Part shown: piece after piece, positions 41,817-50,334 of the stretch
How positions within the stretch are numbered: the stretch's first letter is position 1
Layout of the letters: each line of letters begins with the position of its first letter
NCBI RefSeq assembly: GCF_012933385.1
Contig: NZ_JABBPN010000003.1
Span: 372,001-436,000 of the forward strand
Origin: Paenibacillus lemnae
GTDB taxonomy: Bacteria; Bacillota; Bacilli; Paenibacillales; Paenibacillaceae
Direction: 5' to 3'
Length of the DNA: 64,000 nt
The notes under the pieces: generated by a model
Told to the model about the DNA's origin: nothing
The model's database searches: none
What the model saw: only the letters and a program-made list of their open reading frames with translations
Translations under genes and position numbers: made by a program

Positions 41817-41857
41817 AAAAAGCTCCTGCCGTTGTTACTTCGGTCAGGAGCTTTTTT
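41817..41857. terminator. Bidirectional intrinsic terminator
   Basis: AAAAAGCTCCTG pairs with CAGGAGCTTTTTT around an imperfect loop. It lies between the YhcN-like gene and the convergent nagA. Confidence 0.88.
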
Positions 41858-41873
41858 GTATGAGGTTAATTCA

Positions 41874-43058
41874 TTAAAATTTATGGCGTCCCTGTACCCA
41901 GACTCCTTCAATGTCGAGCTCTGCATTCAGCAGCAGCACATCTGCGAGCAGTCCCTGCTGAAGAGAGCCGGTGCGGTGGTCAATGCCGATCCGCTTGGCG
42001 GGATTCAGGCTGGCAGCTTCAGAAGCACGCGGAATACTGAGACCAATCTCTTGAACCAGGTACTTAAAGCCTTTGATCATCGTCAGCGTGCTGCCGGCGA
42101 GGCTGTCTCTGTTCATCTTTAATGTAGCAATACCCTGCTCCACTACGACAGCCAGATCGCCCAGCATGTAATCTCCATCGGGCATGCCGGTAGCAGACAT
42201 GGCGTCCGTAATCAGGATCAGATTGCTTCCCTGTTTCATGCGGGCCAAGATGGCTACTCCCGCAGGATGGACGTGGATGCCATCGGCAATGACCTCAGCA
42301 CTGAGCCGGTCATCACTGAGCATAGCTCCAGCTGTTCCTGGCTTGCGGTGATGGAGCCCTGTCATGGCGTTAAACGTATGAACCCCGTGGCTCAGGCCTG
42401 CTTCGACAGCCTTGATCACCTCATCATAGGTAGCATCCGTATGGCCCAGTGCAGCCACAATGCCGTGTTCCTTCAGCCATGCAATGGCTTCCAGGGCGCC
42501 TTCGCGCTCTGGAGCCAGAGTCACCTGTTTAACCAGGTCTGGATACTGTTGTTCCCATTGCTCCAGCCAGTTCACATTGGCAGTAACAATATGCTCGGGA
42601 TTCTGGGCTCCAGGCCATTTTGGGCTTATAAATGGACCTTCCAGATGCACGCCTTCCAGCCGCGTATACGGCATGTTCGTACTGCGGTATTCGTGAACGG
42701 CTTCCAGGACAGCGTCAATGGCTGCTTTTGGCGCAGTCATGGTTGTTGCCAGCATCGACGTGGTGCCTTGGGAGCAGTGATAGGATGTGATTTTATCAAG
42801 GATTTCCGGATTTGAATCCATGAAGTCCCCGCCGTTTCCGCCGTGAACATGAATGTCTACGAAGCCGGGAATGATGTATCCGTTCTCTGACCGGGTAACA
42901 CCGCCTGCCGACTGTTCCAGTTCAGGCGGCAGACTGGAGGCTTCACCGGCGTACATAATGACATCACCCTGCATGGCAAGAACACCCTGTTCTACGAGCC
43001 CATTTGGTGTAAGAACCTTACCATAAAGCAGTGTGGACGGCTGCTGCTGGCTGCTCAT
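41874..43058 (-). CDS. nagA: N-acetylglucosamine-6-phosphate deacetylase
   Basis: 394 aa. Hydrolyses GlcNAc-6-P to GlcN-6-P and acetate in the cytoplasm. Amidohydrolase features: GYIIPGFVDIHVHGGNGGDFM, the metal-binding Glu in LEGVHLEGPFISPKWPGAQN, LGHTDATYDEVIKAVEAGLS, HTFNAMTGLHHRKPG, and the catalytic Asp in LILITDAMSATGMPDGDYML. The start overlaps the nagB stop by 4 bp. Last gene of the rpiR-nagB-nagA operon. Confidence 0.95.
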   Translation of the reverse strand: MSSQQQPSTLLYGKVLTPNGLVEQGVLAMQGDVIMYAGEASSLPPELEQSAGGVTRSENGYIIPGFVDIHVHGGNGGDFMDSNPEILDKITSYHCSQGTTSMLATTMTAPKAAIDAVLEAVHEYRSTNMPYTRLEGVHLEGPFISPKWPGAQNPEHIVTANVNWLEQWEQQYPDLVKQVTLAPEREGALEAIAWLKEHGIVAALGHTDATYDEVIKAVEAGLSHGVHTFNAMTGLHHRKPGTAGAMLSDDRLSAEVIADGIHVHPAGVAILARMKQGSNLILITDAMSATGMPDGDYMLGDLAVVVEQGIATLKMNRDSLAGSTLTMIKGFKYLVQEIGLSIPRASEAASLNPAKRIGIDHRTGSLQQGLLADVLLLNAELDIEGVWVQGRHKF

Positions 43059-43783
43059 CGGAAATATCTCCCTGCGCCTTCATCCAGAAGGACGACAACG
43101 TTAGGATGACACTGCAGCAGAGATGCCGGACACTGGGTGGTGATCGGACCGGTCAGTGCGCGATGTGCAATCTCAGCCTTGTCTTCGCCACGGATCAGCA
43201 GCAGAATTTGACGGGATTTCATGATCGATGCCACACCCATAGTGATGGCATGTGTCGGCACTTCATCCAGGGAATCAAAAAACCTGGCGTTGGCGAGTCT
43301 TGTTTCCTCCTGAAGGGGCACCACATGCGTTCCTCCGCTCAGATCAGTGCCAGGCTCATTGAAGCCGATGTGGCCGTTATGACCGATACCAAGCAGCTGT
43401 AGATCGACTGGACCATTCTCATCCAGCATCCGATCATAGCTGCGGCATTCTTCTTCAAGATCAGCTGCATTGCCGTTCGGTACAAAAGTACGTTCCATAT
43501 TAATATCGACATGATTAAACAGCTTTTCATTCATAAACGTGCGGTAGCTCTCAGAATGATTTTCCGGTAATCCGACATACTCGTCGAGATTGTAGGTTGT
43601 CACGCCAGCAAAGCTGACAAGGCCGTTGTTGTGCATCTGAATCAGTTTGGCGTATAGCCCCACCGGCGTGCTGCCGGTAGCGAGTCCTAACTTGGCACGT
43701 GGTCTGCTGGTCACAAGACCGGTGATGAGACCAGCGGCTGTTTGTACGAATGCTTCTTCATTTTGTAGAGTATAAATGTTCAT
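43055..43783 (-). CDS. nagB: Glucosamine-6-phosphate deaminase
   Basis: 242 aa. Converts GlcN-6-P to fructose-6-P and ammonia. Signatures: LGLATGSTPVGLYAKLIQMH, TTYNLDEYVGLPENHSESYR, LLGIGHNGHIGFNEPGTDLS and TMGVASIMKSRQILLLIRGE. It follows the regulator gene with no gap and overlaps nagA. The length is that of the short Gram-positive NagB without the allosteric C-terminal extension. Confidence 0.96.
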   Translation of the reverse strand: MNIYTLQNEEAFVQTAAGLITGLVTSRPRAKLGLATGSTPVGLYAKLIQMHNNGLVSFAGVTTYNLDEYVGLPENHSESYRTFMNEKLFNHVDINMERTFVPNGNAADLEEECRSYDRMLDENGPVDLQLLGIGHNGHIGFNEPGTDLSGGTHVVPLQEETRLANARFFDSLDEVPTHAITMGVASIMKSRQILLLIRGEDKAEIAHRALTGPITTQCPASLLQCHPNVVVLLDEGAGRYFR

Positions 43784-44662
43784 TTAATCAAGACCTCCTC
43801 GGCTTTTGCGGTAATTTTTCACATTGAGGTACGACTGTTCCAGCCTTGGCACATAGGTTGAGAAATCACGGCTGGCCATGCCCATGAATAAAATATCAAT
43901 GATGTGCAGCTGGGCAATGCGGGACGCCATGTCACCGCGGCGCATGCCTTCTTCCAGTGAAGAGGAATACAGCGCAATATCGGACAGCGCGGCAAGGGCG
44001 CTGCTGCGATAGGACGTGATGCTGATCGCAAACGCGCCTGCATTTTTGGCAACGGAGAGTGCATCAATCGTTTCAAGCGTTTCCCCGGAGTAGGAGATGG
44101 CGATGGCGGCATCCCCGGGCCCCAGCGTGGAAGCAGATGTAACCTGCATATGGGAATCTGCAAATGCGGTACAGTTCTTGCCGATTCGTATCAGCTTCTG
44201 GTAAAAATCCTGAGCGACAATAGAAGAAGTGGCAACACCGTAAAGATCTACCCGTTTGGAGCGGCATAGGACGTCGACTGCCCGTTCCAGCTGTCCCAGA
44301 TCCAGCAGGGACGTTGTGTCCTGGATGGAGGTGAGGTGATTGCTCTCAATCGCCTCGACAATATCGGCGAGCGGTTTACCCGCTACGATGTCCTGGTATT
44401 TCGTCTGGCCGGACCGAGACGTCTTTTCAGCATGGGCCATTTCAGCCGCCAGCTTTACCTTGAAATCAGGATATCCCTTACAATCGAAGTTTTTGCAAAA
44501 ACGGGTGACAGTGGCCGGGCTGACCTCACATTGCTCTGCCAGTTCCTTAATGCCCATATGTACAATCTCCGCGGGGCTGTCCAGGACAAAATCCGCTAGC
44601 CTTCGCTCCTGCCGGGGCAGGCGTTCTTTCTCCACAGCTATGATGTGCAGGACAGGTGCCAT
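43784..44662 (-). CDS. MurR/RpiR-family transcriptional regulator
   Basis: 292 aa. An N-terminal RpiR helix-turn-helix (RLADFVLDSPAEIVHMGIKE, LAEQCEVSPATVTRFCKNFD) is joined to a C-terminal SIS sugar-phosphate-binding domain (VDLYGVATSSIVAQDFYQKL, DAAIAISYSGETLETIDALS). It is first in the operon with nagB and nagA, so it most likely senses an amino-sugar phosphate and controls this operon. The ATG at 44662 follows AAAGGAGG; the longer frame upstream runs into the operator region. Confidence 0.9.
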   Translation of the reverse strand: MAPVLHIIAVEKERLPRQERRLADFVLDSPAEIVHMGIKELAEQCEVSPATVTRFCKNFDCKGYPDFKVKLAAEMAHAEKTSRSGQTKYQDIVAGKPLADIVEAIESNHLTSIQDTTSLLDLGQLERAVDVLCRSKRVDLYGVATSSIVAQDFYQKLIRIGKNCTAFADSHMQVTSASTLGPGDAAIAISYSGETLETIDALSVAKNAGAFAISITSYRSSALAALSDIALYSSSLEEGMRRGDMASRIAQLHIIDILFMGMASRDFSTYVPRLEQSYLNVKNYRKSRGGLD

Positions 44663-44722
44663 AATCGGGCCTCCTTTGACGGCAGTCATCAGGGCGCCGT
44701 GACATCCTCTGCCGTGGATTGT

Positions 44723-44766
44723 GAAAATAATTTTATTTTTATGAAAACAAAAAAGAAAATAATTTT
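44723..44766 (-). promoter_or_regulatory. Candidate operator pair for the RpiR-family regulator
   Basis: GAAAATAATTTT occurs at 44723-44734 and again at 44755-44766. Each copy contains the palindrome AAAATAATTTT, and they are 32 bp (about three helical turns) apart, 60-105 nt upstream of the regulator start. The AT-rich stretch probably also holds the promoter. Function is inferred from position and symmetry only. Confidence 0.5.
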
Positions 44767-44947
44767 TATATTGTTCATGATAGAGCAATCCGGACAGGGA
44801 ATCAAGGGTGAATTGTACGGCGCTTGAACCATATGCCCATTTTGTTTGCGTTAGCGCACCAAAGCCTTTAACTATTCATATGATGAGTTGACTGTATCCC
44901 TTAACCTTGTTAGACCACACATACCCGGGCAAGGAGGGGTGACACCA

Positions 44948-45172
44948 TTGAAGGGAAATGACCAACACAGCAAGTTCTTGTTAACCCACCGTGAGCGAGA
45001 AGTATTTGAACTGCTGGTTCAGGACAAAACGACTCGCGATATCGCCGGGCAGTTGTTTATCAGCGAAAAAACGGTGCGAAATCATATTTCCAACGTGATG
45101 CAAAAGCTGAACGTCAAAGGCCGTTCGCAAGCCGTCGTCGAATTGATCAAACTGGGAGAACTGAAAATCTGA
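44948..45172 (+). CDS. gerE: Spore germination/coat regulator GerE
   Basis: 74 aa, the same length as Bacillus GerE. A LuxR-type DNA-binding protein, the last regulator of the mother-cell line, acting with SigK to switch coat genes on or off. The sequence LLTHREREVFELLVQDKTTR, then LFISEKTVRNHISNVMQKL and GRSQAVVELIKLGEL, is near-identical to GerE. A TTG start at 44948 is preferred (GGAGGGGTG about 7 nt upstream) over the earlier in-frame GTG/ATG-like positions. Its last 29 codons and terminator are repeated at 57652-57816. Confidence 0.93.
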   Translation: MKGNDQHSKFLLTHREREVFELLVQDKTTRDIAGQLFISEKTVRNHISNVMQKLNVKGRSQAVVELIKLGELKI

Positions 45173-45250
45173 CGTTCTGCTGAGCATAAGTTGTTTTTTG
45201 ACGACAGCCCTTCTTTCCCGCCCTTCCGGGAGAGAGGGGTTCTTTTGTGT
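45086..45250 (+). repeat. 165-bp direct repeat, left copy (gerE 3' end and terminator)
   Basis: Identical to 57652-57816 except for two substitutions (A/G and C/T within the gerE codons) and with no length difference. It spans gerE codons 47-74, the stop, 35 bp of spacer and the terminator hairpin. The two copies are 12,566 bp apart in the same orientation. Confidence 0.95.
45208..45248 (+). terminator. gerE terminator (left copy)
   Basis: CCCTTCTTTCCCG pairs imperfectly with CGGGAGAGAGGGG, followed by TTCTTTT. An identical copy stands at 57774-57814. Confidence 0.75.
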
Positions 45251-45270
45251 CTGATCTTGATTGGCCCTGC

Positions 45271-45350
45271 TGGCGGCAGGTGCCACGATAATATATTGCC
45301 AGTTCTGCCATTCCAGCTCGTTTCATCTATGAAGAATCCCTTAAATAACG
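45271..45350 (-). pseudogene. Remnant of the gene now at 58276-58815 (3' part)
   Basis: The stretch GCGGCAGGTGCCACGATAAT and what follows matches 58347-58400 with only scattered differences, and CTATGAAGAATCCCTTAAAT resumes similarity to 58434-58452 after a deletion of about 35 bp. It is therefore a decayed, frame-disrupted piece of a second copy of that membrane-protein gene, in the same orientation and on the same side of the gerE repeat. Confidence 0.75.
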
Positions 45351-45365
45351 GATTCCTCCTCTTTA

Positions 45366-46439
45366 TTATTCGCCCATGTCATTTTTATCAGACAAATATT
45401 TCTTGCGGTAGGAGCTGGCAGAAATGCCATAATGCTTCTTGAATGTTCTCGCAAAATGGGGGTAGTCGGCATACCCCACCTTCTGGGAGATTTCATAGGT
45501 TTTCAGGTCGGGCATCTGCAGATATTCGGATGCCCGGCTCATCCGGTACTGGGTCAGATACTGGATGAAGGTGATTCCCTTCTCTTCGCTGAAGCTTCGG
45601 CTGAGATAAGAGATCGAGACGCCAAGCCTCGCCGCTGTACTCTTTAAAGTTAAGGTTTCCTCCTGGTAATTGGATTCCAGATAGTCTACGGCCTTTTCTA
45701 CCACTTGACGGCTTCCCCAGCTTCTCGAACGGCGAATGTCATTCATGAGATCCACCAGCGTCTGTTCGAACCAGGAAGGAAGCTCCGCAATGTCCCCATC
45801 AAAATCCCCTATCTCCGAACGAAGCTCGATCTTCCATAAACTTTTTCGCGCAAGCTCCTGCTTCACGAAGTGGAGCAGTTCCATGTAATGAGCCGTGGAG
45901 GTCCCAAGTCGAATCGCTTCTTCCGAGGCCAATACCTCACGAATGATCTCCAGCTGTTCGCTTAGGGCTGTACTATCTGTGTTCCATAACAATTCGCTCA
46001 GCAGCGATCCGTACTCCTTGCATCTCCACACCCAATCGATCCTCGGGCTGGGAGGGGCTGCTGGCAGGGTTTGCAGCTTGATGTAAGTCCGGTCTAAGGC
46101 AGCATAAAGCTGATCAACTTCGACAGGCTTTAATAAATAATCGACGGCTCCCATCTGCAAGCACTGTCTCGCATATTCGAATTCCGCATAACCGGTAAGC
46201 AGGATAATCTCTGCTTGGTCTTGTCTTGCTTTCAGAGCCTGTATTAACTGCAGTCCGTCCATAACCGGCATTCGAATATCGGTAATGATGAGCGCGGCTT
46301 GATGCTGCTCCTGCAACGCCAAAGCTTCCTGGCCATTGCTGGCGATCCCGGCGACTACAAAGTGTGGATGGTCTTCGATTAATTTTTCCAGGCTGTACTT
46401 GATCATGCGTTCATCGTCTACCACGATAACTGAATACAT
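45366..46439 (-). CDS. AraC-type response regulator (YesN-like)
   Basis: 357 aa. The receiver domain has the phospho-acceptor Asp in ALIITDIRMPVMDGLQL, and LLTGYAEFEYARQCLQMGAV with the Lys in DYLLKPVEV. The C-terminal two-helix-turn-helix AraC domain is TLKSTAARLGVSISYLSRSF and KTYEISQKVGYADYPHFART. The partner kinase gene ends 26 nt upstream on the same strand. It most likely controls the divergent sugar ABC operon. Confidence 0.93.
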   Translation of the reverse strand: MYSVIVVDDERMIKYSLEKLIEDHPHFVVAGIASNGQEALALQEQHQAALIITDIRMPVMDGLQLIQALKARQDQAEIILLTGYAEFEYARQCLQMGAVDYLLKPVEVDQLYAALDRTYIKLQTLPAAPPSPRIDWVWRCKEYGSLLSELLWNTDSTALSEQLEIIREVLASEEAIRLGTSTAHYMELLHFVKQELARKSLWKIELRSEIGDFDGDIAELPSWFEQTLVDLMNDIRRSRSWGSRQVVEKAVDYLESNYQEETLTLKSTAARLGVSISYLSRSFSEEKGITFIQYLTQYRMSRASEYLQMPDLKTYEISQKVGYADYPHFARTFKKHYGISASSYRKKYLSDKNDMGE

Positions 46440-46465
46440 AGAAGTCCTCCCGAATGTGAATTGTA

Positions 46466-48265
46466 TTATTTTAATGGAAGACGAAGCTCGACGACCGTGC
46501 CTTTGTTTGAAGATTGAATGATTGAAAGCCCGTTAGGTGCACCAAAATGCAGCAGGATTCTGGAATGGACATTCCAGAGGCCGATTGTGCCCGTATCGGC
46601 TCGTACAATGTCCTCTGTCTCTTCGAGGCTGCTGCGGCTTACCGAGGGTTCAAACTGTGCATTCAATGCCTCCATCTTCTCAAAGGACATGCCATAGCCG
46701 TGATCCTTAATACGGATACAGCAGGTACCGTCTGCTATAAAACCTTCAATACCGATGTAGCTCGGAGGAAGCATATGTTTATCATAGCCGTGCTTAAAAG
46801 CGTTCTCGATCAAGGGCTGAAGCGTGAATCGGGGGACTTGGACCTGTTTAAAATCCAGCGGTTCTACCTTGATTTCGGTGACCAGCTCAGAATAACGTTC
46901 TGTCTGAATCGAGAGATAGGTCATGATATGCTTCAGCTCTTCTTCCAGCGTTACAATCGGACTGCCTTCTTGGCTGTTATACCGGAATAATCGGGCTAGA
47001 GAGGCGGTCATCTTGCTGATAGAGGGGCTGCCTTCCAGGATCGCATAAGAATTAATAACTTCCAATGAGTTATAAAGAAAATGCGGATTGATCTGCGATT
47101 GCATCGCGATCAGCTTGGAGTCCCGCTGCTGAATCTGGAGCTCTTTCTCTTGAAGCTGCTTCTTATAGATGACCTCGTTCTGCTGTTGAATACGGTCCAG
47201 CATTTTGTTGAAGCTGCGATTAAGGCTCCCTAGCTCATCATTGCGCCGGTCATCTGCACGTGAGGAGAGATCGCCGTTCTCGGCCCGGTTCATATGGGAC
47301 TTCAACCGCAGGAGTACCCGGGTTAAGGACACGGAGTAGCCTCCTACCAGCAGCAGCGCAAGTCCGATCAGGGACAGTCCCACAATGAGAGTCATGCTGC
47401 GAAGACGAATCAGAAACCCCATCATCTCTCGAATCGGATAATAGGAGACGGTCGCCCAACCAGTGCGGTCAGAACGATGATAGACGACCAGTGTCTGGAT
47501 ATCATTTATTTCTTCGAGATAATACCCCGTCTGCCCGGTACGAAGGCGGTCTGATAAGGAAGCCGGAACTGGCATCCCCCACTGTTCCTGTTCCGGGTGA
47601 TAGACATAACGATACGAGGTATCCACAATAGAAACGGGTGCTGCCGTGTCATCATCGTATTTGAAATTGTTGATGATTCGGGTGATTTCGGAGAGGTTTA
47701 GGTCCAGCACCAGTACTCCTGAAGACTGAAAGCTCTGAGTGCTGGAGATTAATCGATAGACAGACATCACAGGAACACCCTGCACCCGGCTGATCCCCTC
47801 AATGCCGAAACGTTCTCCGGTTTGAGCCGCTTCATAGTAAGCCTTGGCGCGTTCCAAAGATTGTGCAATACCTAGACTGCTAGTCGAAATACGGTTGGTA
47901 TTCATCATAATAGTGTTATGGATGTCCTTGCGCCCGGCATTCAGTGCAGGGAATAAGTTCTCTTGAATCTGCTTGGTAACATTGAAGCGCTGATATTCCT
48001 CAGACGGCACCAGCTTCATAAACTTCTGCGTAAGATGATGCGTGAGGTAAGGAAGCGTCAGATTCTCAAGCCCTTCGAAATAGGAATCGACTCCTCCGCT
48101 AATTTGCCGGACTGACTGTGTGCCGGTGTTGACGGCATTCTGCTCCATCAGCTGCACCGATTGGTCGTACCACAGTTTACCCAGGATCAAGAAGGGGACG
48201 CAGATAAAGAAAAGGATAATCGAGACAAGCTTCATCCGAATGGTGAGCCGTATCGGAAATTTCAT
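46466..48265 (-). CDS. Sensor histidine kinase (YesM-like)
   Basis: 599 aa. A membrane helix near the N-terminus (LVSIILFFICVPFLILG), an extracytoplasmic sensor of about 260 residues (double-Cache type by position), a second helix (SMTLIVGLSLIGLALLLVGG), a HAMP domain, a His_kinase box with the acceptor His in QINPHFLYNSLEVINSYAIL, and an ATPase domain (IENAFKHGYDK, IKDHGYGMSFEKM, GTIGLWNVHSRI). The start has only a weak ribosome binding site. First gene of the kinase-regulator operon, divergent from the ABC permease. Confidence 0.92.
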   Translation of the reverse strand: MKFPIRLTIRMKLVSIILFFICVPFLILGKLWYDQSVQLMEQNAVNTGTQSVRQISGGVDSYFEGLENLTLPYLTHHLTQKFMKLVPSEEYQRFNVTKQIQENLFPALNAGRKDIHNTIMMNTNRISTSSLGIAQSLERAKAYYEAAQTGERFGIEGISRVQGVPVMSVYRLISSTQSFQSSGVLVLDLNLSEITRIINNFKYDDDTAAPVSIVDTSYRYVYHPEQEQWGMPVPASLSDRLRTGQTGYYLEEINDIQTLVVYHRSDRTGWATVSYYPIREMMGFLIRLRSMTLIVGLSLIGLALLLVGGYSVSLTRVLLRLKSHMNRAENGDLSSRADDRRNDELGSLNRSFNKMLDRIQQQNEVIYKKQLQEKELQIQQRDSKLIAMQSQINPHFLYNSLEVINSYAILEGSPSISKMTASLARLFRYNSQEGSPIVTLEEELKHIMTYLSIQTERYSELVTEIKVEPLDFKQVQVPRFTLQPLIENAFKHGYDKHMLPPSYIGIEGFIADGTCCIRIKDHGYGMSFEKMEALNAQFEPSVSRSSLEETEDIVRADTGTIGLWNVHSRILLHFGAPNGLSIIQSSNKGTVVELRLPLK

Positions 48266-48355
48266 AAAGTAGCAACCCCATATCTATGTAATAGAAAAAC
48301 TGGCTGGCTGTATTTTTCATTTTAGCATAGGAAGGATTTCAATCCAGTTTAATTA

Positions 48356-48369
48356 TGGAAGCGCTTCCT
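48356..48369. promoter_or_regulatory. cre-like catabolite control site
   Basis: TGGAAGCGCTTCCT, nearly a perfect palindrome, fits the CcpA-binding cre consensus TGNAANCGNTNNCN. It lies between the divergent kinase and sugar-permease genes, about 90 nt from the kinase start and 115 nt from the permease start, as expected for carbon catabolite repression. Confidence 0.65.
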
Positions 48370-48483
48370 TCTTCGAAAAAGATCCGACAACTCAGACAAA
48401 TATATTCATATTCAGTCCGTTATGGCGAAGGTAAGATGGGAAGTGCCACAACAAAGAAGAAATAAGCGGAAGGAGGAGCAAGC

Positions 48484-49383
48484 TTGCACAAAAATTACTT
48501 TCTCAAACATTGGGCCTTATACTCCATGATTCTGCCCGGAGTCGTTTTTTTCATCATCTTCAAATACATACCGCTGATGGGGAGCATTATTGCATTTCAG
48601 GATTACAACGTATTCAAAGGGATATGGGACAGCTCATTCGTAGGGTTAAAGCACTTTGATAATTTGTTTGCTTACCCGGAATTTTACAGGGTGCTGAAAA
48701 ACACGATTCTGATCAGCTTGTACAAGATCATTTTCGGGTTCCCGGCACCCATCATTCTGGCACTGCTGCTCAATGAAATCCGAAAAATGGCATTTAAGCG
48801 TACAATTCAAACGGTCATCTATTTGCCGCACTTTCTGTCCTGGGTGATCGTTGGCGGATTGGTGATTAACCTGCTCTCGCCTAACTATGGAATTTTGAAT
48901 GAGCTTCTGCGCTACTTCGGCTTCGAACCCATCTTCTTCTTGCAGGAGCCGGGCTATTTTCGATCAATTATTGTAGTTTCGGGAATCTGGAAAGAAGTAG
49001 GCTGGAGTACGATCATCTTCCTGGCAGCGCTGGCTGGTGTGAACCCGGACCTGTATGAAGCAGCGGAGATGGATGGGGCAGGCCGCTTGCGAAAGGCAAT
49101 CAGCGTTACCCTGCCATCAATCATGCCGACTGTAGTTGTTCTGCTCTTGCTGCGGATCGGAGATTTCCTGGACCTCGGCTTCGAACAGGTCTATATGCTG
49201 CTGAATCCGCTTGTCAAATCTACAGGTGAAATCATCGACACGTATATTTACGAGGTGGGCCTGCTTGGAGCCCAATTCAGTTATACGACAGCCATCGGAA
49301 TATTCAAGTCTATAGTCGGCTTGATCTTGATTGTCGGGGCGAATGAACTCAGTAAACGCTATACCGATCATTCTATCTATTGA
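48484..49383 (+). CDS. Carbohydrate ABC transporter permease 1 (LplB-like)
   Basis: 299 aa. An inner-membrane subunit of a CUT1-type sugar importer with six helices: YSMILPGVVFFIIFKYIPLM at the start, and the EAA loop YEAAEMDGAGRLRKAISVTL near residue 195. It is similar to LplB/YtcP. A TTG start is chosen because GGAGGAG stands about 7 nt upstream. No ATPase gene is present, as is usual; a shared MsmX-type ATPase would serve it. Confidence 0.92.
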   Translation: MHKNYFLKHWALYSMILPGVVFFIIFKYIPLMGSIIAFQDYNVFKGIWDSSFVGLKHFDNLFAYPEFYRVLKNTILISLYKIIFGFPAPIILALLLNEIRKMAFKRTIQTVIYLPHFLSWVIVGGLVINLLSPNYGILNELLRYFGFEPIFFLQEPGYFRSIIVVSGIWKEVGWSTIIFLAALAGVNPDLYEAAEMDGAGRLRKAISVTLPSIMPTVVVLLLLRIGDFLDLGFEQVYMLLNPLVKSTGEIIDTYIYEVGLLGAQFSYTTAIGIFKSIVGLILIVGANELSKRYTDHSIY

Positions 49384-49414
49384 TCATTTTTTACAGAAAG
49401 GAGGCATGTGCCAC

Positions 49415-50284
49415 ATGAAAAGATCGGGACGCCCCAGCACCACATTTGACAAAATTAACGCCACATTCATGGTTCTGCTGTCAGCGACAATGCTGTTCCC
49501 GTTTCTGTACATCGTCGCGGGCTCTTTAAGCAGCGGTACGGCGATTCTTCAGGGCAGAGTATCGATTTTCCCGGTGGAATTCACTTGGGTGAACTACCAA
49601 GCGGTGTTTAAGAATGCGGCCATCTGGAATTCCTTTGGTGTGACCGCTTTTGTCACAGTTGTCGGAACCTTTTTTAATCTGCTGTTAACATCGCTCATGG
49701 CCTATGGACTCGCACGCAAAGAGCTGAGGGGAAGAACGTTAATTATGCTCGCGATTATCTTTACCATGATTTTTCCGGCTCCCCTTATTCCTTCGTACTT
49801 GCTGGTTAAATCACTTGGGATGCTCAACTCCCTTAACGCGCTCATCATTCCTTCGGCAATCAGTGCGTTCAACCTGATCATTATGATCTCCTTCTTCCGC
49901 GGTCTGCCGGATGGCTTGCTGGAGTCAGCGAGAATTGACGGGGCGGGAGAATATCGTACATGGCTGAGCATCGCCATTCCGTTATCGCTGCCATCGATTA
50001 CGACGATTGGCTTGTTCTACGCCGTGAACCATTGGAATTCATACTTTGCGGCGATTATCTATATTCGCGACCCCAAGCTGTATCCGCTTCAGGTGAAGCT
50101 GCGGCAGCTTTTGGTGGAAAATGACGCAGAGCAGATGATGCAGGCGGTTGAGGTGAATTTGTCATCCCTTGAAGGCATCAAGATGGCGACAATTATCGTG
50201 GCGACGCTGCCAATTTTGTTCATCTATCCGTTTATTCAGAAGCATTTTATCAAGGGCAGTATGCTGGGCTCTATTAAGGAGTAA
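49415..50284 (+). CDS. Carbohydrate ABC transporter permease 2 (LplC-like)
   Basis: 289 aa. The second permease of the importer: LSATMLFPFLYIVAGSLSSG, helices through residue 280, and the EAA loop ESARIDGAGEYRTWLSIAIP. The C-terminus ends FIYPFIQKHFIKGSMLGSIK, diagnostic of the YtcP/LplC group. The ATG at 49415 follows AAAGGAGG by about 10 nt (ATG 49406 is too close). The gene begins 31 nt after the first permease. Confidence 0.92.
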   Translation: MKRSGRPSTTFDKINATFMVLLSATMLFPFLYIVAGSLSSGTAILQGRVSIFPVEFTWVNYQAVFKNAAIWNSFGVTAFVTVVGTFFNLLLTSLMAYGLARKELRGRTLIMLAIIFTMIFPAPLIPSYLLVKSLGMLNSLNALIIPSAISAFNLIIMISFFRGLPDGLLESARIDGAGEYRTWLSIAIPLSLPSITTIGLFYAVNHWNSYFAAIIYIRDPKLYPLQVKLRQLLVENDAEQMMQAVEVNLSSLEGIKMATIIVATLPILFIYPFIQKHFIKGSMLGSIKE

Positions 50285-50334
50285 GGCTCGGTTTGATGCA
50301 TATAAATACAAGAATAAAAAAGGAGAGGTTTACA

